Positions 16,734 through 25,088 of a stretch of 64,000 nt of DNA are shown here, in pieces. Each line of letters opens with the position of its first letter. Positions within the stretch are counted from its first letter, which is position 1. Under the pieces are notes generated by a model. It saw only the letters and a list, made by a program, of their open reading frames with translations, had not been told where the DNA came from and did no database searches. Origin of the DNA: UBA12202 sp049595035 (GTDB lineage: Bacteria > Pseudomonadota > Alphaproteobacteria > Puniceispirillales > UBA1172); contig JBMYKD010000008.1 in assembly GCA_049595035.1 (NCBI GenBank), positions 1 through 64,000 on the forward strand, read 5' to 3'. The position numbers and the translations under genes are program-made.

Positions 16734-17285
16734 ATGCAGATATGTGGCATTGACCCGGGGCTTAGGTCCACAGGCTGGGGGATTATTCGGCTTGATGGCA
16801 ATCGCCTGATCTGGATAGCTGATGGGATGATCCGTCCTGATCCGGATATGACCATGCCGGAACGCCTCAACCATATCAGAACAGGCTTGGCTGATGTGAT
16901 CAGCACCTATCAACCCGACCGTGCCGCTATTGAAGACATTTTTGTTGCAAAAAATGCCGCCTCGGCACTGAAACTGGGTATGGCTAGAGGAGTGGCCATT
17001 GTGACTCTGGCAGATGCCGGTCTTTCCGTGGATGAGATATCGGCAAGGCGCGTCAAACAGAATATAACCGGATCAGGCCGTGCCGATAAAAATCAGGTTT
17101 CGGCGATGGTATCACGATTGCTGAATATCACGCCATCAGGGGCTGATGCTGCCGATGCGTTAGCTGTTGCTATTTCCGCATCCAATGAAACCACCTTAAC
17201 GGCAAATGATGATCAGGCCTCTGTTACCGATAGGCTTGATCATGCCATTTCAGCAGCGCTGGCACGACAGGGAGGCCAATCATGA
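16734..17285 (+). CDS. ruvC: Holliday junction endonuclease RuvC
   Basis: RuvC cuts Holliday junctions symmetrically. The 183-residue product has all four catalytic acids at the positions seen in E. coli: Asp7 in CGIDPG, Glu67 in AAIEDIF, and Asp138 and Asp141 in GADAADALAVAI. AAAGG lies before the ATG. Its stop overlaps the ruvA start by 4 bases (ATGA), so ruvC, ruvA and ruvB form one coupled operon. The C-terminal tail is slightly longer than in E. coli. Confidence 0.97.
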   Translation: MQICGIDPGLRSTGWGIIRLDGNRLIWIADGMIRPDPDMTMPERLNHIRTGLADVISTYQPDRAAIEDIFVAKNAASALKLGMARGVAIVTLADAGLSVDEISARRVKQNITGSGRADKNQVSAMVSRLLNITPSGADAADALAVAISASNETTLTANDDQASVTDRLDHAISAALARQGGQS

Positions 17286-17905
17286 TTGCGATGTTACATG
17301 GCCAGATTTTCGCCATGGGGGAGGCCGATTGCATCATCAATGTTGGCGGTGTTGGTTATCAATGCCAGATGACACGCCGATGCCTTGAACGTCTGGGACA
17401 GATAGGGGATGAGGTCACGGTATATATCGACACGAGCATCAAGGATGACAGCATCACCTTAACCGGATTTTCTGATCTGGAAATTAAGGCCACTTGGAAG
17501 CTTCTGCAATCTGTTCAGGGTGTCGGAATGAAAGCGGCGTTATCCATTCTTTCTGCCCTTACCCCTGATGATGTCATGCTGGCCATTGCCGCATCTGATA
17601 AGGCTATGATCTGTCGGGCGGATGGTGTTGGCCCAAAACTGGCACAACGGATTATCAATGAACTGGCGGATAAGGTATCCAGCCTTGCGCCTGCCACAGC
17701 TGGCCAGCAGGGTATATCCGGTGCGATGCCTGCTGCTGGTGATCCCGTGCTTGCGGATGCTGTTTCGGCACTGGTTAATCTGGGCTATGGACGGGCAGAA
17801 GCGCATCAGGTGACAGCGGAATTAATCAGCAGTCTGGATCAGCCTAGTCTGGAACAAGTCCTGCCGGAGGCACTTAAGCGGCTAGCAGAAGGAGTCCGGC
17901 GGTGA
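17282..17905 (+). CDS. ruvA: Holliday junction DNA helicase subunit RuvA
   Basis: RuvA is the tetrameric junction-binding subunit that loads RuvB. The 207-residue product has the N-terminal OB fold (MIAMLHGQIF), two helix-hairpin-helix motifs (VQGVGMKAALSIL and ADGVGPKLAQRIINEL) and a C-terminal domain that contacts RuvB (VSALVNLGYGRAEAHQV). It overlaps ruvC and ruvB by 4 bases each. Confidence 0.97.
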   Translation: MIAMLHGQIFAMGEADCIINVGGVGYQCQMTRRCLERLGQIGDEVTVYIDTSIKDDSITLTGFSDLEIKATWKLLQSVQGVGMKAALSILSALTPDDVMLAIAASDKAMICRADGVGPKLAQRIINELADKVSSLAPATAGQQGISGAMPAAGDPVLADAVSALVNLGYGRAEAHQVTAELISSLDQPSLEQVLPEALKRLAEGVRR

Positions 17906-18951
17906 CAAGAGAAGAAACAGAACGGCTGATCAGTCAGACAGCACAGCAGGGCGATGACAGTTTACGGCCATCTTCTTTACGCGATTTTATTGGCCAGCCA
18001 TCCGGGCTTCAGAATATGGAAACCTTTATCAAGGCGGCTGGAATGCGGGGTGAAGCCATGGATCATGCTTTGCTTCATGGCCCGCCGGGGCTTGGTAAAA
18101 CAACACTGGCACAGATTATATCGCATGAACTGAAGGTCGGGTTCAGAGCTACCTCAGGGCCGGTCATTTCCAAGGCTGGTGATCTGGCGGCGTTGCTGAC
18201 CAATCTGCAACCCCGTGATGTGCTATTTATAGATGAAATTCATCGCCTTAATCCCGCTGTTGAAGAAGTGCTTTATCCAGCCATGGAAGATTTTCAGCTC
18301 GATTTGATCATTGGCGAAGGCCCGTCGGCGCGGTCTGTCCGGATTGATCTGCCGCCATTCACCTTGGTAGGGGCAACCACACGCTCAGGCTTGCTAACCA
18401 CGCCATTGCGGGATCGTTTTGGTATCCAGATGCGGATGGAATTCTATTCCGAAACAGATTTGCAAACTATTCTGATGCGGCTGGCCGGAAAGCTGGATAT
18501 GCCGCTTGCCCCCGAAGGTGCGCTTGAAATTGCCAGACGGTCGCGCGGAACCCCCCGTATTGCTGGCCGCCTGTTAAGGCGTGTCCGTGATATCGCCATG
18601 ATTAATCAGGACGGACAGGTGAATCAGACGGTTGCTGATAAAGCCCTATTATCCCTTGATGTTGATGCTTCTGGTCTGGATGCAATGGATAGACGCTATC
18701 TGCAAGGCATGGCCGAACATTATGGCGGTGGGCCAGTCGGGGTGGAAACATTAGCCGCTATACTGGCAGAACAACGTGATGTTCTGGAAGAAGTCATTGA
18801 ACCCTATCTGATGCAGATTGGATTGATCATGCGAACCCCGCGTGGCCGTTGCCTGTCGCAGGCAGGGTGGAATTATATTGGTCTGACGCCGCCTAAAGGC
18901 GCCCAGCTTGATCTAATTGATACAATGATTGCGGCTGTTGATGATGAATAG
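17902..18951 (+). CDS. ruvB: Holliday junction branch-migration ATPase RuvB
   Basis: RuvB is the AAA+ hexameric motor for branch migration. The 349-residue product starts at a GTG that overlaps the ruvA stop. It has Walker A GPPGLGKTT (60-68), Walker B FIDEIH (109-114), sensor 1 GATTRSG, the arginine-finger stretch LRDRFGI, and a C-terminal winged helix ending in TPRGRCLSQAGWNYIGL. The order ruvC-ruvA-ruvB-ybgC-tolQ is standard for alphaproteobacteria. Confidence 0.97.
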   Translation: MTREETERLISQTAQQGDDSLRPSSLRDFIGQPSGLQNMETFIKAAGMRGEAMDHALLHGPPGLGKTTLAQIISHELKVGFRATSGPVISKAGDLAALLTNLQPRDVLFIDEIHRLNPAVEEVLYPAMEDFQLDLIIGEGPSARSVRIDLPPFTLVGATTRSGLLTTPLRDRFGIQMRMEFYSETDLQTILMRLAGKLDMPLAPEGALEIARRSRGTPRIAGRLLRRVRDIAMINQDGQVNQTVADKALLSLDVDASGLDAMDRRYLQGMAEHYGGGPVGVETLAAILAEQRDVLEEVIEPYLMQIGLIMRTPRGRCLSQAGWNYIGLTPPKGAQLDLIDTMIAAVDDE

Positions 18952-19414
18952 ACCGGATAACCTATCACTAAATGGCTGGATAGAAGCTCATACGCATATT
19001 TATCCATTAAAAGTGCAGTACGAAGATACCGATGCAGGTGGGGTTGTCTATCATGCGAATTATCTGAATTACGCTGAACGTGCCCGTAGCGCAGGATTTA
19101 CCCTAATGGATATCAATCAACAGGAACGGCTGGCCGATGGCAAAGCATTTGTTGTTGCCGGGCTTGATATTCATTACCATAAACCTGCCCGATTGGGTGA
19201 TGTGATTAAAGTCGTCACGACAACACAACATATGACAGGCGTTCGGATCATATTGAACCAGCATATCATGACAGATACAGATATATTGCTGGCCACACTC
19301 AGGGTGACTGTTGTCTATGCCAGTCTGAAAGGCCAGCCCATTCGTCTGGATGCCTATACTAAAAATAAAATCCTTGCCACCATGCCGCCACAAAATCATG
19401 GCATTACCCATTAG
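18941..19414 (+). CDS. ybgC: Acyl-CoA thioesterase YbgC (Tol-Pal associated)
   Basis: YbgC is a hotdog-fold thioesterase acting on acyl-CoA or acyl-ACP at the inner membrane. The 157-residue product has VQYEDTDAGGVVYHANYLNY with the catalytic Asp and the His of the DxxGVVYH pattern. The start is taken at the ATG at 18941 (another ATG follows at 18944); both overlap the ruvB end, and a TTG at 18929 is less likely. It is the first gene of the tol cluster; tolQ follows after 36 bases. Confidence 0.92.
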   Translation: MMNRPDNLSLNGWIEAHTHIYPLKVQYEDTDAGGVVYHANYLNYAERARSAGFTLMDINQQERLADGKAFVVAGLDIHYHKPARLGDVIKVVTTTQHMTGVRIILNQHIMTDTDILLATLRVTVVYASLKGQPIRLDAYTKNKILATMPPQNHGITH

Positions 19415-19450
19415 CTGGAGTTTGCTCCAATATCTTAGAAGAGGAAGATA

Positions 19451-20161
19451 ATGGCTACTGAAACAACCAATCTCGTTCTATCGGATCAGGAATTATCCAT
19501 CTGGGGTCTGTTCTTACAGGCTGATATTATCGTCAAACTGGTCATTTTATTGCTGGTAGTTGCATCCATATGGAGCTGGTCAATCATCATAGATAAAATC
19601 CGCACATTGCGATTGCAGAATGCGCTTGCGGATGAATTCGAAGATGTATTCTGGTCAGGGGAACATATTGATCGCATTTATGATCGCCTAGGGGGACAGC
19701 CTGACGGCATAATGGCCAGTGTTTTTGTTGCCGCCATGCGGGAATGGCGGCGGGTGAGTGGTAAAGCTATTCGCCAGCCCGGACAGATTGTTTCCTCTGC
19801 TAATCGCATTGACCGCAATATGGAAGTCACCATGTCGCGGGAAATGGAACAGATGGAAAAAGGCATGACATTTCTGGCATCGGTTGGATCAGTGGCGCCT
19901 TTTGTCGGTTTATTCGGAACCGTATGGGGGATTATGAATTCCTTTCAGGCGATTGCCATATCTAAAAACACCAGCCTTGCGGTTGTTGCCCCCGGTATTG
20001 CAGAAGCCCTATTTGCCACGGCATTGGGGCTTGTGGCCGCAATACCTGCTGTTGTTGCCTATAATCGGTTCAACGCACGGATTGATGCACTGGGCGCACG
20101 GGTTGACCGGTTTTCTGGTGAGTTTTCATCAATGCTAAGCCGCCAACTTGAAGAAGGGTAA
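19451..20161 (+). CDS. tolQ: Tol-Pal system proton channel subunit TolQ
   Basis: TolQ forms the inner-membrane proton channel with TolR, energising TolA. The 236-residue product has three membrane segments: about 22-45 (IIVKLVILLLVVASIWSWS), about 135-158 (VAPFVGLFGTVWGIMNSF) and about 170-195 (AEALFATALGLVAAIPAVVA). AAGAGGAAG precedes the ATG. tolR starts 5 bases after its stop. Confidence 0.96.
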   Translation: MATETTNLVLSDQELSIWGLFLQADIIVKLVILLLVVASIWSWSIIIDKIRTLRLQNALADEFEDVFWSGEHIDRIYDRLGGQPDGIMASVFVAAMREWRRVSGKAIRQPGQIVSSANRIDRNMEVTMSREMEQMEKGMTFLASVGSVAPFVGLFGTVWGIMNSFQAIAISKNTSLAVVAPGIAEALFATALGLVAAIPAVVAYNRFNARIDALGARVDRFSGEFSSMLSRQLEEG

Positions 20162-20166
20162 GCGCT

Positions 20167-20610
20167 ATGGGCATGCAGATAAATGGCCAAAGTCGTTCAT
20201 TCGGAAAACGTAGCAGAAAACGCCCCATGAGTGATATTAACGTCACGCCATTTGTTGATGTCATGCTTGTTTTGCTGATTGTCTTTATGGTTACCGCACC
20301 ATTGCTAACCGTGGGAATTCCCGTTGAACTTCCTGAAACCAAGGCCAGTGATACCCTAAGCGATGATCAGGCGCCTCTGGTGATCACGGTACAGGAAGAT
20401 GGTGTTATCAATCTGCAGAAAAAAGCGATGGAAGCGGATATTCTAGTGGCTAGATTACAGGCTATCATCGTGGAAAACCCAACGGTCGAAGTCTATGTTC
20501 GCGGTGATCGTGATGTGTCCTATGGCACCGTAATCGGGGTCATGGATATGATTAAATCGGCAGGAATAGCCCAAGTTAAGCTGGTAACAAAAATAGCGGA
20601 TGAGTCCTGA
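20167..20610 (+). CDS. tolR: Tol-Pal system protein TolR
   Basis: TolR is the TolQ partner with one membrane helix and a periplasmic domain. The 147-residue product has INVTPFVDVMLVLLIVFMV, in which Asp31 is the proton-binding residue. The periplasmic part ends with VYVRGDRDVSYGTVIGVMDMI, typical of TolR/ExbD. GAAGGGT precedes the ATG. It is 5 bases from both tolQ and tolA. Confidence 0.96.
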   Translation: MGMQINGQSRSFGKRSRKRPMSDINVTPFVDVMLVLLIVFMVTAPLLTVGIPVELPETKASDTLSDDQAPLVITVQEDGVINLQKKAMEADILVARLQAIIVENPTVEVYVRGDRDVSYGTVIGVMDMIKSAGIAQVKLVTKIADES

Positions 20611-20615
20611 CACCA

Positions 20616-21722
20616 ATGCTTAAAGCTTTCCATTTCCGTTCATCTCTAGGGCTTTCGGTTTTGCTCCATCTTTTGGTGGTGGCCATGTTTGTTGTCAGCT
20701 TGCCATGGTTTTCGAAATCGCCACTGGATACAATCCCTACTCTGACAGCGGAAATTGTCGATATCGTGCCAGTGACCAATCTGGATGAAGGTTTGCTGGG
20801 ACAGACAAAAGATAATAGCGCAAAAGATGATGTGGATCAGCAGGTTAGTGACCAGACGCCTGCCGCTGCCGCTGCACCTGCACCACCACCACCACCTGCC
20901 CCCCCACCACCGCAACAAGAAACCGAACAACCCAAAAAACCTGACCCTGTTGACGTGCCATTGCCGCAGGATCAACCAAAAGATGACGCGATTGCATTAA
21001 ATGTTGTGCCGGAAAAAGATGAGGTGCCGCCACCTAAACCCAAGGCAGAACCGCAAGAATCCAAAACTACACCAGCACCGGTTGTCCCACCGAAAGCGAA
21101 ACCCAAGGAAACCATAGTGACCGAGGCGCCACCAAAAAAACAACCAAAGATCAAGACAGATGATATCGCATCCTATCTGAAGAATGATCAGAATAAGGAA
21201 AAGTCAAAAAATGAAGTTGGACTTCAGATACAAAACCTGCTTGATGAAGCCCAGAGTCAGCTGAAGCCAGAAGATCAGGATGAAAAAAATAAGAAAACCA
21301 TCGAGCAGGATGACACTAAATCAAATCAGAATTTATCTGATCTGCTGGATGAAACCCTGCGCGATAATGCCGGTCAGGCCCTAAATACCAGTAATAATAG
21401 TGATGGCGCATTAGGGGCAGATATTGTTACTCTCTTAAAAGCGGCTATTCAGCCATGCTGGAATCCGCCATCTGCTATCGAAGGCGCAAGCACCCTTATT
21501 GTTGACATAATTGTAGATTTTAATGAAGACGGTGAAGTGATAAGAGTAAAGTTTAAGGATACCTTACGTTATACAACTGATGAAAGGTTCAGATTGGCAG
21601 CAAATGCGGCTGAACGTGCGTTTAAAGAATGTAGCCCGTTTATTCCGCCGCTTCCACCTGAGCAGTTCGAGAAATGGAAAACATTACCGTTCCGGTTTGA
21701 TCCGAGAGGGTTTTTGACATGA
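20616..21722 (+). CDS. tolA: Tol-Pal system protein TolA
   Basis: TolA spans the periplasm and links TolQR to Pal. The 368-residue product has an N-terminal membrane helix (about 10-30). A Pro- and Ala-rich stretch (about 80-110, including PAPPPPPAPPPP) and a long charged, mostly disordered and helical middle follow, rather than the Ala/Lys helix of E. coli. The C-terminal domain (about 270-368) has CWNPPSAIEGA, LIVDIIVDFNEDGEV and FRLAANAAERAFKECSPF. The polyproline tracts would be EF-P substrates, and efp is also in this window. The stop overlaps a possible upstream tolB start. Confidence 0.93.
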   Translation: MLKAFHFRSSLGLSVLLHLLVVAMFVVSLPWFSKSPLDTIPTLTAEIVDIVPVTNLDEGLLGQTKDNSAKDDVDQQVSDQTPAAAAAPAPPPPPAPPPPQQETEQPKKPDPVDVPLPQDQPKDDAIALNVVPEKDEVPPPKPKAEPQESKTTPAPVVPPKAKPKETIVTEAPPKKQPKIKTDDIASYLKNDQNKEKSKNEVGLQIQNLLDEAQSQLKPEDQDEKNKKTIEQDDTKSNQNLSDLLDETLRDNAGQALNTSNNSDGALGADIVTLLKAAIQPCWNPPSAIEGASTLIVDIIVDFNEDGEVIRVKFKDTLRYTTDERFRLAANAAERAFKECSPFIPPLPPEQFEKWKTLPFRFDPRGFLT

Positions 21723-21751
21723 TGATGAGCAGATTTATCCAAGGAACACAC

Positions 21752-23107
21752 ATGATACCAACACGCATGATTTCATTATGGGCAGGTCGCTTATATAGGA
21801 GCCTAGCTATTCTGCTATTATTCGTATCATCTGCATTGGCGCAATCCGATACGGAAGTGATCACCATCACCGAAGGAAATGTTGAACCTACCCCAATCGC
21901 TATCACGGATTTTATTGGCCCAGACGGCCAGCCAACTGATATCGGCCGTGATATTGCATCTATCATATCAAATGACCTGGAAGGTTCCGGCCTGTTCCGT
22001 CCGTTATCTCAGGCGGCGTTTTTTGCCCCCCCTAGCGATATCACGGAACGTCCGGATTTTGCTGACTGGCGCCCGATTGGTGCTAGTGCCTTGCTGATTG
22101 GCCGCGCCTTTTATAACGCTGATAATATGATCGAGGTTGAGTTTTATCTATGGGATGTATTACGCGCCGAACTGATAGCTGCCGGTTCAGGCAGTGTTGC
22201 TGATAAAGGTAAGCGCCGTATTTCGCACCAAATTGCCGATGTTGTGTATAAAAAATGGACAGGTGATGATGGGTATTTTGATACACGCATTGTCTATGTT
22301 GCTGAAAGCGGCCCTGTCGAAAGACGGATTAAGCGGTTAGCCATTATGGATCAGGATGGGCATAATCATATCTATCTGACCGATGGTTCATCCCTTGTTT
22401 TGACTCCGCGGTTCTCGCAAAGGGTTCAGGAAATTGCCTATCTGAACTACTTTAATGATGACCCCAATGTCTATTTGCTGGATATTCAATCTGCTAATTC
22501 GGAATTGCTGGGGTCTTTTCCGGGGATGAGCTTTGCCCCGCGGTTTTCCTATGAAGGTAAGACCCTGATCATGAGTCTGGCACGCAGTGGGGTTACCAAT
22601 ATCTTTGCAATGGATTTATCCACCCGACAAACGACGCAATTGACGAATACTCCTTTCATTGATACCTCGCCATCCTATTCACCAGATGATAGCCGGATTG
22701 TTTTTAACTCTGACCGTTCTGGTAGCCAGCAGCTCTATGTGATGGATAGCGATGGTGGTAATGTTAGGCGAATCAGCCGCGGTAAAGGGCGTTATGCCAC
22801 CCCCGTATGGTCGCCGCGTGGTGATATTATAGCCTTTACGAAAATGTATAGAGGCCAGTTTTATATTGGCGTGATGAATGTTGATGGAACAGGAGAAAGA
22901 TTGCTGGCTAAAGGCTTTCTGGTTGAAGCACCAACATGGGCGCCAAATGGTCGTGTCCTGATGTATTTTAAGCAATACCCTACAAATTCTGATGGTACTG
23001 GCGGCGAAAGCTTTCTTTACCGGATCGATATAACAGGATTTAACGAACGCCGTATCATCACGCCGGAAGGCGCGTCAGACCCGGCCTGGTCACCATTTTT
23101 GCCCTAA
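21752..23107 (+). CDS. tolB: Tol-Pal system beta-propeller protein TolB
   Basis: TolB is the periplasmic partner of Pal. The start at 21752 is preferred because AAGGA lies about 8 bases upstream and it gives a normal signal peptide (MIPTRMISLW ... SLAILLLFVSSALAQ). An in-frame ATG at 21719 would overlap tolA and add 11 residues. The mature protein has the N-terminal domain, with FIGPDGQPTDIG and LEGSGLFRPL. A six-bladed propeller follows, with repeats such as SPSYSPDDSRIVFNSDRSG, TPVWSPRGDIIAFT and APTWAPNGRVLMY. It is 451 residues including the signal. Confidence 0.95.
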   Translation: MIPTRMISLWAGRLYRSLAILLLFVSSALAQSDTEVITITEGNVEPTPIAITDFIGPDGQPTDIGRDIASIISNDLEGSGLFRPLSQAAFFAPPSDITERPDFADWRPIGASALLIGRAFYNADNMIEVEFYLWDVLRAELIAAGSGSVADKGKRRISHQIADVVYKKWTGDDGYFDTRIVYVAESGPVERRIKRLAIMDQDGHNHIYLTDGSSLVLTPRFSQRVQEIAYLNYFNDDPNVYLLDIQSANSELLGSFPGMSFAPRFSYEGKTLIMSLARSGVTNIFAMDLSTRQTTQLTNTPFIDTSPSYSPDDSRIVFNSDRSGSQQLYVMDSDGGNVRRISRGKGRYATPVWSPRGDIIAFTKMYRGQFYIGVMNVDGTGERLLAKGFLVEAPTWAPNGRVLMYFKQYPTNSDGTGGESFLYRIDITGFNERRIITPEGASDPAWSPFLP

Positions 23108-23126
23108 AGGTTACCCTTTAAAGGGC
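23101..23126 (+). terminator. Weak hairpin at the end of tolB
   Basis: GCCCTAAAGG (23101-23110) pairs with CCTTTAAAGGGC (23115-23126), with a two-base bulge and a 4-base loop; it includes the tolB stop codon. No T tract follows, so it may pause, protect the RNA 3' end or terminate only weakly. A promoter for pal lies just downstream, which fits partial separation. Confidence 0.35.
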
Positions 23127-23221
23127 ATATGAAGAACCTCTTAAAGAACAAGGTTTGATCCCTTTACGTCCAAGGTATTATCAATAAATACTTCTCATTG
23201 TAATTTTTTTAGGGTATTGTC

Positions 23222-23250
23222 TTGAATAATTTTGCATTTTGGGATAAATA
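23222..23250 (+). promoter_or_regulatory. sigma-70 type promoter for pal
   Basis: TTGAAT (23222-23227), a 17-base spacer and TAAATA (23245-23250) lie in a very AT-rich gap. The predicted start would give a leader of roughly 40 bases before the pal ATG. Pal is an abundant lipoprotein, so a private promoter inside the tol cluster is reasonable. Confidence 0.6.
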
Positions 23251-23299
23251 AATCTTTGAAATAAATTAATCGATTTCGGTCATCATCAGGAGAAATTTA

Positions 23300-23818
23300 A
23301 TGTTCCTTCGTCTATCAACATTGCTGGCTGCGGTTTTTCTGCTTGCCGCTTGTGAAACTGCACCAAATGCCACCGGTGATGCTGCTGGGACAGCTGCTTC
23401 TGGTTCTTCAACATCTGGATCATCCACAGCTTCTTCTGGCTCCGATGCAGCAAGTTCAACTGAAATGACTATCAACGAAGAACTCATCAGCATTGGTGAT
23501 CGTGTTCTTTTCGATTTTGATAGCTATGAGTTAACATCATCTGCAAAATCTGTATTAAATAATCAGGCTAATTTCCTTTCATCCAACCCTTCTGTACGGA
23601 TCACCATCGAAGGCCATTGTGATGAACGTGGAACACGGGAATATAACCTTGCTCTCGGCGAAAGCCGTGCCGCCGCTACCAGAGATTATCTGGTTGCTCA
23701 GGGTGTAAACCCTGCCCGTATCAAAATTATTTCCTATGGTAAAGAACGTCCTGCTGTCATTGGTTCAAACGAAGACGCATGGCGTTTTAACCGTCGTGCG
23801 GTTAGTGTGATTAACTAA
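23300..23818 (+). CDS. pal: Peptidoglycan-associated lipoprotein Pal
   Basis: Pal anchors the outer membrane to peptidoglycan and works with TolB and TolA during constriction. The 172-residue precursor has a signal with lipobox LLAAC and Cys18, a Gly/Ser/Ala/Thr-rich linker (about 25-55), and an OmpA domain with VLFDFDSYELT, ITIEGHCDERGTREYNLALG and RAAATRDYLVAQG ending in NRRAVSVIN. AGGAGA precedes the ATG. It has its own promoter upstream and a strong terminator downstream. Confidence 0.97.
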   Translation: MFLRLSTLLAAVFLLAACETAPNATGDAAGTAASGSSTSGSSTASSGSDAASSTEMTINEELISIGDRVLFDFDSYELTSSAKSVLNNQANFLSSNPSVRITIEGHCDERGTREYNLALGESRAAATRDYLVAQGVNPARIKIISYGKERPAVIGSNEDAWRFNRRAVSVIN

Positions 23819-23835
23819 ACCTGCACAACATAAAC

Positions 23836-23868
23836 AAAAAACCCGATATTCTGATCGGGTTTTTTTTT
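23836..23868 (+). terminator. Intrinsic terminator after pal
   Basis: ACCCGAT (23841-23847) and ATCGGGT (23854-23860) form a stem with a 6-base loop, extended by flanking A and T residues and followed by nine T. This is the clearest rho-independent terminator in the window, and it separates pal from cpoB. Confidence 0.9.
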
Positions 23869-24023
23869 GCCTTAATTTGGTCTAATTAATTCAATAAATA
23901 TAAACTTATATTCTATGATTTCAGCGTGAGTTGGCAGTAATGACGAATAAAAACCCCAGTGACTTCATCACATTAACAGCAATGCTAAAAATGTGTGAGC
24001 AACAAGACAGATATACTGGTTTT

Positions 24024-25088
24024 ATGAAACAGATCATGAATTCTAGCCGGCATATGATTAGTGCCTTGGCGGCCATGATAATGATGTGTGGATTTTCTAT
24101 TTCTGCCGCGCAAGCACAGAATGTTGATAAGTCGACGCTTGGTGATATGCAATTGCGCATTATTGCGATCGAAAACACGTTGCGTGATTTGAACGCACGG
24201 GTAGAAAATGACCTTTTTGCGTTACGTCAGAATATGGAATCAGGCAGCAATGCCGAAGAAGTGTTGCGCCGTGTTGACGAAAAGCTGAACAGCATAAATA
24301 ATATTTCCAATGAATTGATTTCCCTGAATAATAAAATTCAGAGAACCTTACAGCTTGCTACTGATAATGAATTCCGCCTGCTTCAACTGGAAGCAAAGAT
24401 ACAGAGCATCATGCGGTTATCAGCTGGCATTGATCTTTCTGATCAATCTCAGGATGGTGCTTCAGCCTTATCGCCGGAAACAGGATCATCTGCGCCAATA
24501 ACGGAACAAGAAGATGCTGCTTATGCTGAAGGAACAGATAATAGCGATACGGGTTCAGAAAATTCTTCGGAATGGGCGTTGCCAAAATCACAGATTGAAG
24601 CTGACTCAGATGACCAGATATCAGGCGCTGCTAATCCACCAGCGACTTCGCTTGAGGTGACATCACCCGAACCCACTCTGCCATCGCTTTTGCCCGAAGG
24701 AACAGAGATAGAGCAGTATGAGTTTGCCAAAAATCTGATGCATGAAAATAAACTGGCCGAAGCCGAAGCCGCGTTAATTGAGTTTGATACCCGTTATCCG
24801 GAAAGTGATCTATCTGCCGATGTCAATTTCTGGATAGGCAGGGTGCAGTTTGTTCAGGGTGAACATCAAAGGTCATTGAAAACGATGACCAATTTTATCC
24901 AGACATGGCCGGAAGAACCTCGCCGCGTTGAGGTATTAATGTGGATTGCGGAATCCTTTTCCGTCACCCGTCCTAAAGAAGAATCCTGTAATTTCTTTAA
25001 TAAATTACTGCTGGCTGTGGAAGACCCACCACAAAAACTGACCACACGCCTTGCGCGTCTGAAGGATAAGACAGGGTGTGAAGCCTGA
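24024..25088 (+). CDS. cpoB: Tol-Pal associated periplasmic protein CpoB (YbgF)
   Basis: CpoB coordinates peptidoglycan synthesis with outer-membrane constriction. The start at 24024 gives a signal peptide (MKQIMNSSRHMISAL ... SISAAQAQ). An ATG at 23940 or TTG at 23931 would place 28 or more non-signal residues in front; no strong ribosome site helps to decide. After the signal comes an N-terminal coiled coil (about residues 30-130, with MQLRIIAIENTLRDLNARVE). An acidic Ser/Glu-rich linker follows, then C-terminal TPR repeats (EQYEFAKNLMHENKLAEAEA, DVNFWIGRVQF, VEVLMWIAESF). It follows pal and overlaps tilS by 11 bases. Confidence 0.9.
   Translation: MKQIMNSSRHMISALAAMIMMCGFSISAAQAQNVDKSTLGDMQLRIIAIENTLRDLNARVENDLFALRQNMESGSNAEEVLRRVDEKLNSINNISNELISLNNKIQRTLQLATDNEFRLLQLEAKIQSIMRLSAGIDLSDQSQDGASALSPETGSSAPITEQEDAAYAEGTDNSDTGSENSSEWALPKSQIEADSDDQISGAANPPATSLEVTSPEPTLPSLLPEGTEIEQYEFAKNLMHENKLAEAEAALIEFDTRYPESDLSADVNFWIGRVQFVQGEHQRSLKTMTNFIQTWPEEPRRVEVLMWIAESFSVTRPKEESCNFFNKLLLAVEDPPQKLTTRLARLKDKTGCEA

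Noticed and set aside
20863..20940. Proline tract in tolA as a DNA repeat or microsatellite
   Set aside because: It is the normal low-complexity region of TolA; codons vary enough that it is not a simple tandem repeat.
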